From Sedimenticola sp. (GTDB taxonomy: Bacteria > Pseudomonadota > Gammaproteobacteria > Chromatiales > Chromatiaceae), in NCBI GenBank assembly GCA_026985055.1, contig JALSQZ010000045.1:1-64000 (forward strand): a stretch of 64,000 bases of DNA, written 5' to 3'. Under the pieces are notes generated by a model. It was given only the letters and a program-made list of their open reading frames with translations. It was not told the origin of the DNA and ran no database searches. Each line of letters starts with the position of its first letter. The stretch's first letter is position 1. Below are positions 33,600 through 43,631 of the stretch, piece after piece. A program made the position numbers and the translations under genes.

Positions 33600-34888
33600 A
33601 ACATATCCTGGCGTGCTTGGTGATGCTTCTCATGGCAGGGCAGGTTGCGGCCATGGAGGTGCAGTCCTGGCAGACCAAAGGCGGCGCCCGGGTCATGTAT
33701 GTACATGCGCCACAACTGCCCATGGTGAATCTGCGGGTGATGCTCGATGCCGGCAGCGCCCGCGATGGCGATCTTCCCGGGCAGGCGCGGCTGCTCAATG
33801 AACTGCTGCTGGAAGGTGCGGGGAAATGGAATGCCGATGAACTGGCCAGTGAACTGGAATCCCGTGGCATTGAAGTCAGCACCCATACCGGCCGGGATAT
33901 GGCGCAGATCACCCTGCGTAGCCTCAGTGACAAGAATATTCTCACGCCTGCCCTGGACATGCTGGCGGCCATGCTCGCCAGCCCGCGACTCGAAGAAGAA
34001 GCCATCGCCAGAGTGAAGGAACGTACGCTGGCCGCCTTGCGCCAGGCCAGCCAGTCGGCTGAAGATGTCGCGGACAGAGAGATGATGAAGGCCCTGTACG
34101 GAGATCATCCCTACGCCCATGATCCCCTGGGTACGGAAAAATCCCTGGAAAAGATCAACCGCGAGACTCTGCAGGTTTTTCACCAGCGCTTCTACAATCA
34201 GGCCAACGCGGTTGTGGCCCTGGTCGGAGATGTGGATCGCACCCAGGCGGAGATTCTGGCGGAGCATGTGCTTGCCGGTCTGCCCGTTGGAGAAAAAGCA
34301 CCACCGTTTCCGGAGCCGAACCCGAAAAAGGCTCGCGCTCTGCACAAGGATTTTCCCGCATCCCAGACACATCTTTATCTGGGCATGCTGGGCATCCATC
34401 GCAAGGACCCGGATTATTTTCCTCTCATCGTCGGTAATCATATTCTTGGCGGCAGCGGCCTCACTTCCATCATGGGTGAGGAGGTGCGCAACAAAAGGGG
34501 GTTGTCCTACGGCATCTCCAGCTATTTTTCGCCCTTGCGCGTCAAGGGTCCCTGGATGCTGTCAGCTCAGACCAAAAACAGCCAGGCCAGAACCACGCTG
34601 GAGCTGATGACGGCGCTGTTACGCGATTTTATTGACGAAGGTCCGACACAGAAACAGCTGCAGGCGGCGAAAAAACATCTGGCTGGCGGGTTTCCCCTCA
34701 GGCTTTCCAGCAACAAGAAGATTCTGCAACAGATCAGCGTCATGGCTTTCTATGATCTGCCGCCGGACTGGCTGGACACCTGGTCTTCTCGTGTGGAACA
34801 GGTGACGCGCGCCCAGATTCGGCGCGCCTTCCGTCGGCGCATGCCCATGAAGCATCTCCTGCAGGTGAGCGTGGGTGGCGGGAAATAG
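33596..34888 (+). CDS. M16-family non-catalytic subunit
   Basis: This is a 430-aa protein with a signal peptide (MKHILACLVMLLMAGQVAAM). The position of the HxxEH motif reads ARLLNELLLEGAG, so the zinc site is lost. The C-terminal M16 half has NKRGLSYGISSYFSPLRVKG, the substrate-binding Arg/Tyr region of non-catalytic partners. It most likely forms a dimer with the upstream peptidase in the periplasm. It ends directly at the TTG start of rsmD. Confidence 0.9.
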   Translation: MKHILACLVMLLMAGQVAAMEVQSWQTKGGARVMYVHAPQLPMVNLRVMLDAGSARDGDLPGQARLLNELLLEGAGKWNADELASELESRGIEVSTHTGRDMAQITLRSLSDKNILTPALDMLAAMLASPRLEEEAIARVKERTLAALRQASQSAEDVADREMMKALYGDHPYAHDPLGTEKSLEKINRETLQVFHQRFYNQANAVVALVGDVDRTQAEILAEHVLAGLPVGEKAPPFPEPNPKKARALHKDFPASQTHLYLGMLGIHRKDPDYFPLIVGNHILGGSGLTSIMGEEVRNKRGLSYGISSYFSPLRVKGPWMLSAQTKNSQARTTLELMTALLRDFIDEGPTQKQLQAAKKHLAGGFPLRLSSNKKILQQISVMAFYDLPPDWLDTWSSRVEQVTRAQIRRAFRRRMPMKHLLQVSVGGGK

Positions 34889-35467
34889 TTGGCCGGGCGC
34901 AGTAACAGTATTCGTATCATTGGCGGCGAATTTCGTGGCCGTCGCCTCACTTTTGCCTCTGTTCCGGGGCTGCGTCCCACTGCGGATCGTTTGCGTGAAA
35001 CCCTGTTCAACTGGCTGCAAGGGGAAGTCCAGGGTACGGATTGTCTGGATCTTTTCGCGGGCAGCGGTGCTTTGGGACTGGAAGCCCTGTCCCGGGGGGC
35101 GGCCCATGTCCGGCTGGTGGATCAGTCCCGTGTGGTGGCTCGCCAACTGCAACAGAATCTGCAACAGCTGGGTGCGCAAGGCCGCGCTGAAGTGATGACC
35201 GGCGATGCCCTGCGTCTGTTGCGTGCGGGAGCGGATCGCAGTTTCGATCTGGTATTCCTCGATCCGCCTTTCGCCGCGAACTGTCTGCCGCAGGCTTGCG
35301 CATTGCTGGAGGAAAACGCCTGGCTCAAACCACGCAGCTGGATCTATCTGGAACAGGACAGTCATCGTGACTGGCCGCCATTGGCGCACAACTGGCGGTT
35401 GTACCGGGAAGCCAAAGCGGGGCAGGCCGCCTGTCGTCTGTATCGGCGTGATATAATCGAGAATTGA
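34889..35467 (+). CDS. rsmD: 16S rRNA (guanine(966)-N(2))-methyltransferase RsmD
   Basis: This is a 192-aa enzyme. IIGGEFRGRRL then LRPTADRLRETLFNWL opens the family; motif I is CLDLFAGSGALGLEALSRGA, and the catalytic motif is LVFLDPPFAANC. It methylates G966 of 16S rRNA during 30S assembly. The start is TTG, immediately after the TAG stop of the preceding gene, suggesting reinitiation. coaD follows after 22 bp, the usual pair. Confidence 0.94.
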   Translation: MAGRSNSIRIIGGEFRGRRLTFASVPGLRPTADRLRETLFNWLQGEVQGTDCLDLFAGSGALGLEALSRGAAHVRLVDQSRVVARQLQQNLQQLGAQGRAEVMTGDALRLLRAGADRSFDLVFLDPPFAANCLPQACALLEENAWLKPRSWIYLEQDSHRDWPPLAHNWRLYREAKAGQAACRLYRRDIIEN

Positions 35468-35480
35468 TTCGCTTTCCTGA

Positions 35481-37943
<2,463 letters not shown>

Positions 37944-38119
37944 CCCCTTCCTAATCCTCTGCCGGTCTTGGGAGAGGAGACAATCGATCAATCCGGCTTT
38001 CAGCCGTAACTTGAAGCCACCGGCTTTTATCCACACCCTGCCAAGAAGTCCTTTCGTGTTGGCGTTTTCGCGTTACAATATGTCAATGTCGGCAAAGTAT
38101 TTCTGGAGCGAAACCAAGA

Positions 38120-38404
38120 ATGGCAAGAGTAACTGTAGAGGATTGTCTGGAACATGTGGACAATCGTTTCAACCTGGTATTGCTGGCGTCCAAACGCGCC
38201 AGGCAACTGGAAAATGGCGTGGAACCCCTGGTTCCCGAAGACAATGACAAACCCACGGTCATTGCCCTGCGCGAAATTGCGGCTGGCCTGATTACCAATC
38301 AGACCATCGATGATCAGGTCGAGAGCAAGGAAGAATCCATCGACGACGAACTGGCTGCGGCCCTGGCACAGGAAGTTCAGGCAGCGCTGGACGGCGGCTT
38401 GTAA
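38120..38404 (+). CDS. rpoZ: RNA polymerase omega subunit
   Basis: This is a 94-aa protein: [20 protein letters not shown] then [10 protein letters not shown], and [15 protein letters not shown], the omega signature. It aids RNA polymerase assembly and forms part of a ppGpp-binding site. It is followed within 12 bp by spoT, the conserved pair. A TACAAT hexamer at 38074-38079 could be its -10 box, with no good -35. Confidence 0.97.
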   Translation: MARVTVEDCLEHVDNRFNLVLLASKRARQLENGVEPLVPEDNDKPTVIALREIAAGLITNQTIDDQVESKEESIDDELAAALAQEVQAALDGGL

Positions 38405-38415
38405 GACTCACGCCG

Positions 38416-40608
38416 GTGGCCACTTCACTGCCTGTCGAACCTGAAGGCAAATGGCCACCGACAGTGCCCGTGCGTGCCAACGGCGCTTCCGGGCCCCGTT
38501 ATCTGATCAGCGACCTCTGTACCTATCTGGAATCCTATCTGCCTCCCGAGCAGGTGCGGGAGGTGTATCGCGCCTATCTGTTTGGCGCCGAGGCGCACAA
38601 GGATCAGAAACGTCTGTCCGGCGAACCTTATATCTGTCATCCGGTGGCGGTAGCGCGCATTCTGGCGGAAATGCGCATGGACTATCAGTGCCTGATGGCG
38701 GCCATCCTGCATGATGTGATCGAGGATACGCCCACCGCCAAGGATCAGCTTGCACAGGAGTTCAGTGAAGAAATCGCGGAACTGGTGGATGGGGTGAGCA
38801 AACTGGCCAAGATCGGTTCCTTGAGTCGCGCCGAGGCCCAGGCCGAAAGCTTCCGCAAGATGATGCTGGCCATGACCCGGGATATCCGGGTGATACTCAT
38901 CAAGCTCGCCGACCGGCTGCACAACATGCGCACCCTGGGTGTCATGCGTCCTGACAAGGCGCGGCGCATATCCCGGGAAACCACGGAAATCTACGCGCCC
39001 ATCGCCCAGCGTCTGGGCATCAACAGTCTGCGCGTGGAGCTGGAAGATCTGGGCATGGCGGCCTATTACCCATGGCGCTACCGGGTCATCTCTGAACGTC
39101 TGCAGAAGTTGCGCGGGCATCGCCGGGAACTGGTGGAAAGCGTGGAAGAAGCCATGCGTGACCGTCTCGCCCAGGAAGACTTCAAGGGAGAAGTCAGCGG
39201 CCGGGAAAAGCATATCTGCAGCATTTACCGCAAGATGCGCGACAAGCATTTGTCCCTGAGCGAGGTCGCGGATGTATTCGCCTTCCGCATTCTGGTGGAT
39301 GATGTGGACACCTGCTACCGGGTGCTGGGCGCCATGCACAGCCTGTACAAGCCCGTGCCCGGAAGATTCAAGGACTACATCGCCATTCCCAAGGCGAACG
39401 GTTATCAGTCATTGCATACGGTGCTGGTAGGGCCGCACGGCCAGCACATCGAGGTGCAGATTCGCACCCGGGAAATGCACAAGGTGGCGGAAGAGGGCAT
39501 AGCGGCACACTGGCATTACAAGACCGGGGATGAGAAGTTTCCCCCCGCTGCTGCTGCGGAATGGGTGCGCAATCTGCTGGAGGTGCAGAAAGGTTCCGGA
39601 ACCTCCACCGAGTTCCTGGAGCATGTCAAGGTCGATCTGTTTCCGGACGAGGTCTATGTGTTCACGCCCAACGGGCAGATCAAGGTTTTGCCCAAAGGCG
39701 CGTCCGTGGTGGATTTTGCCTATTCCATTCACTCGGATGTGGGCAATCATTGCGTGGCGGCGCGGGTGGATCGGCATCTGGTGCCCTTGCGCACCCGCTT
39801 GCGCAATGGTCAGACGGTGCAGATTCTGACCAATGATGACGCCCGCCCCAATCCCGCCTGGCTGGATTTCGTGGTTACCGGCAAGGCGCGCGCGGGGATA
39901 CGCACCTTTCTCAAGCGCCTTGAATCCGATGAAGCTGCCCAGCTTGGCCAGCGCATGCTGGAGCGGGAGCTGGAAAAACATGGCGCCGCCCTGACGGAAA
40001 TAAAAGAGAGTCAGATCGAGTCGGTGCTGGAGCAGCTCAAGGTGAACAGCCTGCGCGCCCTGATGATCGATATCGGCCTGGGCAACCGCATGGTGAAACT
40101 GGTGGCAGGCACTCTGCTGTCGGTGGATGCCCTGGACAAGGATGGCGAGCCGGGGGCGGATCTGACCATTCGTGGCACGGAAGGCATGGTGGTCAAGTTT
40201 GGCAAATGCTGCCATCCCATTCCCGGAGACCCGGTGATCGCGGTTTTCAATCCCGGCAAGGGTCTGGTAGTGCATCACCAGTCCTGTCCCAATGTGCTGG
40301 ATGAAAGGAAATCACGCGCCGACTGGGTGGATGTACGCTGGGAAGACGACGTACAGGGAGAATTCGATACGGCGCTGTATCTGGATGTGAGCAACAAGCG
40401 CGGCATGCTGGCGACCATTGCCTCCGCGATTTCGGAAACCGGCTCCAACATCGACGACATTCGCACCGAAGATCACGATGGCCGAACCTCCGGTCTGCAT
40501 TTGCTCATTTCCGTATCCGACCGAAAGCACCTGGCAGCCGTGATGCGGCGCCTGCGCGCCATTCCCGAAGTGTTGCGCATCAGCCGCGACCTGGGCCGCA
40601 AAAGCTGA
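38416..40608 (+). CDS. spoT: Bifunctional (p)ppGpp synthetase/hydrolase SpoT
   Basis: This is a 730-aa Rel/Spo homologue. The HD hydrolase domain is intact (AAILHDVIEDTPTAKDQL, IKLADRLHNMRTL). The synthetase domain has VSGREKHICSIYRKMRDKHL, then GRFKDYIAIPKANGYQSLHT. TGS (DEVYVFTPNGQIKVLPKGAS) and a C-terminal ACT domain follow. The intact HD motif marks it as SpoT and not RelA. It sets alarmone levels in the stringent response. The start is GTG 38416. It is next to rpoZ, whose product helps RNA polymerase sense the alarmone. Confidence 0.96.
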   Translation: MATSLPVEPEGKWPPTVPVRANGASGPRYLISDLCTYLESYLPPEQVREVYRAYLFGAEAHKDQKRLSGEPYICHPVAVARILAEMRMDYQCLMAAILHDVIEDTPTAKDQLAQEFSEEIAELVDGVSKLAKIGSLSRAEAQAESFRKMMLAMTRDIRVILIKLADRLHNMRTLGVMRPDKARRISRETTEIYAPIAQRLGINSLRVELEDLGMAAYYPWRYRVISERLQKLRGHRRELVESVEEAMRDRLAQEDFKGEVSGREKHICSIYRKMRDKHLSLSEVADVFAFRILVDDVDTCYRVLGAMHSLYKPVPGRFKDYIAIPKANGYQSLHTVLVGPHGQHIEVQIRTREMHKVAEEGIAAHWHYKTGDEKFPPAAAAEWVRNLLEVQKGSGTSTEFLEHVKVDLFPDEVYVFTPNGQIKVLPKGASVVDFAYSIHSDVGNHCVAARVDRHLVPLRTRLRNGQTVQILTNDDARPNPAWLDFVVTGKARAGIRTFLKRLESDEAAQLGQRMLERELEKHGAALTEIKESQIESVLEQLKVNSLRALMIDIGLGNRMVKLVAGTLLSVDALDKDGEPGADLTIRGTEGMVVKFGKCCHPIPGDPVIAVFNPGKGLVVHHQSCPNVLDERKSRADWVDVRWEDDVQGEFDTALYLDVSNKRGMLATIASAISETGSNIDDIRTEDHDGRTSGLHLLISVSDRKHLAAVMRRLRAIPEVLRISRDLGRKS

Positions 40609-40619
40609 GTCTTGCGTTC

Positions 40620-41216
40620 ATGCCACGAATTCTGCGTCGTTACGTCAATGAACCCCTGTGGGTGGATCTCCACTCGCGGCACGCGTCCGCCGTGCCTGAA
40701 AAGGCGTATGCCTGGCTTCGGGATCCTGCATCTCTTACCCGGCGGGTAACCCAGGTCTGTTCCGCGGGTTTCCGTGTCCAGGTGAAGTACCAGGGCTGGT
40801 CAGCCGCGCTGCCATCCGAGACCCGGCTGCTGAGGCTGGGTTTGCGTGAAGCCTGTCTGGTGCGGGAAGTGGAGCTGTTGTGCGGGGACGAGCCACAGGT
40901 GTTTGCCCGTACCCTGATGCCGGTAAGCAGCCTGCGCGGTCCGGCGCGGCAACTGTCCCGCCTGCGCAACAAGCCACTGGGGAAGGTGTTGTTCGCCAAC
41001 CCGCATACGCGGCGCAAGGAAGTTCAGATTGCGCGTATTCAGCCGCAACACAGACTGTATCGCCCGGCGGTTTCTCATCTGCGCCAGCAGCCGCCGGAGC
41101 TTTGGGGGCGCCGCACCCTGTTTCTGTACGCGGGCAATCCCATTCTGGTGAATGAAATCTTCCTGCCTTCCCTGGTGGAACGGGATTGTCCGGCTGGAGC
41201 GGTATTTGTACGTTGA
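40620..41216 (+). CDS. ubiC: Chorismate lyase UbiC
   Basis: This is a 198-aa protein that would convert chorismate to 4-hydroxybenzoate and pyruvate, the first step of ubiquinone synthesis. W-L-R-D-P-A-S-L-T-R-R-V near the N-terminus, VREVELLCGDEPQVFARTLM, and LWGRRTLFLYAGNPILVNEI then FLPSL are the family features. It follows spoT by 11 bp. The presence of ubiC with octaprenyl synthase ispB elsewhere in the window implies a ubiquinone-based respiratory chain. Confidence 0.9.
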   Translation: MPRILRRYVNEPLWVDLHSRHASAVPEKAYAWLRDPASLTRRVTQVCSAGFRVQVKYQGWSAALPSETRLLRLGLREACLVREVELLCGDEPQVFARTLMPVSSLRGPARQLSRLRNKPLGKVLFANPHTRRKEVQIARIQPQHRLYRPAVSHLRQQPPELWGRRTLFLYAGNPILVNEIFLPSLVERDCPAGAVFVR

Positions 41217-41246
41217 ATCCCGCATTTCCTACCGGAGTTGTCCAGC

Positions 41247-41840
41247 TCAGGAACCTGATCTGAGGAAGATGTCCAGCTCTTCCTGGCTGTTGATGTTGCG
41301 AAAATGCCGCGGGGCATGGGAATAATCCGCCAGCGCCGGATGATGCGTGGCGCACCACTGACGCAGTTTGCGCCCGCCTGTTTGCATATAGGCTGCCAGA
41401 TCATCGCCAAGCTCGGAGGCAATCAGGGCAAAGGCCGGTTGCAGTTTCTCGCCGTCATGCACCACGGCCATCTTTGCGGGTTTCTCTTTCAGCGCCTGTG
41501 CGAGACGCAGCGCCAGATCCCGGGGGGGGCGGGGCACGTCGCAGGGGACGCACAGCATCCAGGGGGTATGTACTGCTTTGAGGCCAGCCAGTATGCCGGC
41601 CAGTGGCCCCTGAAAACCTTCCAGATCATCGCTGATGACGGGAAAGCCAAATTCCCGGTAACGGGAAAGATTGCGGTTGGCATTGATGATGAGCTGCCCG
41701 GCCTGGGATTGCAGACGCTCGATTATCAATGAGATCATGGGTTTGCCATGCACAGGCAACAATCCCTTGTCCTGGCCTCCCATGCGTGAGCCGCGGCCTC
41801 CTGCCAGTATCATGGCGGTAATGTCCTGTTTTTCGATCAT
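41247..41840 (-). CDS. mobA: Molybdenum cofactor guanylyltransferase MobA
   Basis: This is a 197-aa nucleotidyltransferase: ITAMILAGGRGSRMGGQDKG is the GTP-binding motif, followed by GFQGPLAGILAGLKAV and LCVPCDVPRPP. It attaches GMP to molybdopterin to make the guanine dinucleotide cofactor used by DMSO-reductase-family enzymes. ATG 41840 starts the conserved region; an in-frame ATG at 41858 is possible. It is convergent with ubiC and divergent from the kinase-fusion gene. Confidence 0.94.
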   Translation of the reverse strand: MIEKQDITAMILAGGRGSRMGGQDKGLLPVHGKPMISLIIERLQSQAGQLIINANRNLSRYREFGFPVISDDLEGFQGPLAGILAGLKAVHTPWMLCVPCDVPRPPRDLALRLAQALKEKPAKMAVVHDGEKLQPAFALIASELGDDLAAYMQTGGRKLRQWCATHHPALADYSHAPRHFRNINSQEELDIFLRSGS

Positions 41841-41926
41841 GCTGTTTCTGCCGTTCAACCAGAATTCACTCGGGATGCCCGGATATTGTATGCTGAGACG
41901 GCTTCGCGAAAGATTTTTTTGCCTGG

Positions 41927-43483
41927 ATGGGAATCATGAACAGTGCCGATGATGGGACAATGATCGAATCGTTGCGGAAATCTTCCTCCCTGGGTGGCAA
42001 GCCATTCGGGCGCCGTTTGCTGGAAACCCATATCTCCTGGGTGATCCTCGCCGGCGATTTTGCCTACAAGATCAAAAAACCCGTGAATCTCGGCTTCCTC
42101 GATTTTTCCACCCTGGAAAAGCGGCGTCATTATTGCGAGGAGGAACTGCGTCTCAACCAGCGTCTGGCCGCCGAATACTATCTGGATGTGCTGCCGGTAA
42201 CCCGGGATGAGTCTGGCTGGCGCATCGGTGGCGAAGGCGCTCCCGTTGATTATGCGGTCAGAATGAAACGTTTCCAAACCCGCATGCGGCTGGACAGGAT
42301 GCTGACCAAGAAAAAACTGCGCGGCCATCATCTGGATGCCTTTGCCGGCCTGGTGGCGGACTTCCACATGCATCGGGTGGCGGTTTCTCATGATCGCGGT
42401 ACTGCCGAACAGGTATGCGCTCCGGCGCGGGATAATTTTTCCCAGATTCGTCAAGTGCTGGACGGCCTGGAGCCAGACGTGTTCCCGGAACTCGAGGAGT
42501 GGAATGCGCGCGCCTGCAAAAGATATTGGCACAAGTTCGAGGCGCGCCGGAAACAAGGCTGGATTCGGGAGTGCCATGGGGATTTGCACCTGGGCAACAT
42601 GGCCTGGACGCCGTCCGGCCCGCTGATTTTCGATTGTATCGAGTTCAATCCGGATCTGCGCTGGATCGATGTGTTGTCGGAGGTCGCCTTTTTGGTCATG
42701 GATCTTCACGCGCACGAAAATGAAGCACTAGCCTGGCGGTTTCTGAACCGTTATCTGGAACGCACCGGGGACTACCTGGGTCTGGAGCTGTTGCCTTTCT
42801 ATCTGGTATACCGGGCCATGGTGCGAGCCAAGATTGCCGCCATTCGTGTCAGTCAGTTGACCCTTGGCACGGGACTGGCGGGCGAGTTTTTGAAAGTCGA
42901 TCACTATTGCCTGGTTGCCCGGGGCTTTACCCGGACGAGATCTCCCCGTTTGCTCATCACCCATGGATTGTCCGGCTCCGGAAAGTCCAGTTTCAGCGCG
43001 CAGCTCATGCAAAAAGCCGGTTGCATACGGATTCGCTCGGACGTGGAGAGGAAACGGCTTTTCAATCTCGATATGGATGAATCGGCGCGAGCCACGCCCG
43101 GCTCCGGCATCTATACCCCCGAGGCATCGGAGAGAGTTTACGCGCATCTCCTCGTGCTGGCGGAAGCGGTACTGGATGCCGGTTTCAGCGTGATCGTGGA
43201 TGCGGCCTTTCTTCGCGAAGAACAGCGCAGGCCATTCATGGAGCTTGCCCAGGCAAAGGGAATGCCGTTTCTGATAGTGGCGTTGCAGGCATCGCCAGAT
43301 GTTCTGCGCAAACGTGTCGCGCGCAGAAAATATGATGTTTCCGATGCGGATCTGGCGGTTCTGGAAAGCCAGCTGGCGAACTACGCCGGCCTTTCCCCCG
43401 GGGAGCAGGATGTGGTGCTGGAAGTGGATACGCAGACAACGCCTGACTGGAACAGCATTCTTGCGCGGCTGGAGAAAGGGTGA
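41927..43483 (+). CDS. Fusion of APH-like kinase and P-loop (AAA/zeta-type) ATPase
   Basis: This is a 518-aa cytoplasmic protein. Residues 1-335 resemble aminoglycoside-phosphotransferase-fold kinases, with the catalytic loop HGDLHLGN (217-224) and a metal-binding D in IFDCIEFNPD. Residues 340-518 form a small P-loop kinase: GLSGSGKSSFSAQL at 347-360, then GCIRIRSDVERKRLF, resembling gluconate/chloramphenicol-type kinases. This two-domain arrangement is widespread in proteobacteria but its substrate is unknown. It need not confer antibiotic resistance. Starts at 41936 and 41960 are possible. Confidence 0.82.
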   Translation: MGIMNSADDGTMIESLRKSSSLGGKPFGRRLLETHISWVILAGDFAYKIKKPVNLGFLDFSTLEKRRHYCEEELRLNQRLAAEYYLDVLPVTRDESGWRIGGEGAPVDYAVRMKRFQTRMRLDRMLTKKKLRGHHLDAFAGLVADFHMHRVAVSHDRGTAEQVCAPARDNFSQIRQVLDGLEPDVFPELEEWNARACKRYWHKFEARRKQGWIRECHGDLHLGNMAWTPSGPLIFDCIEFNPDLRWIDVLSEVAFLVMDLHAHENEALAWRFLNRYLERTGDYLGLELLPFYLVYRAMVRAKIAAIRVSQLTLGTGLAGEFLKVDHYCLVARGFTRTRSPRLLITHGLSGSGKSSFSAQLMQKAGCIRIRSDVERKRLFNLDMDESARATPGSGIYTPEASERVYAHLLVLAEAVLDAGFSVIVDAAFLREEQRRPFMELAQAKGMPFLIVALQASPDVLRKRVARRKYDVSDADLAVLESQLANYAGLSPGEQDVVLEVDTQTTPDWNSILARLEKG

Positions 43484-43631
43484 ACGGAAACCGGGTTTTC
43501 ACTGTTTTGGTTTTGCGAAAATAAAAATGCCGCCTTGGGGAATTTTCGATTTCCGCCTGTGGCAGAATACGGAATATCCTCAGTTGCACAAGGCTGGATA
43601 AAAGATGAGCGCTGTCCGGGAAGGTCTGACC

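Noticed and set aside
41927..43483. Aminoglycoside resistance gene
   Set aside because: The N-terminal domain has the kinase fold of that family, but fusion to a P-loop kinase is a widespread housekeeping-type architecture, and nothing shows resistance.
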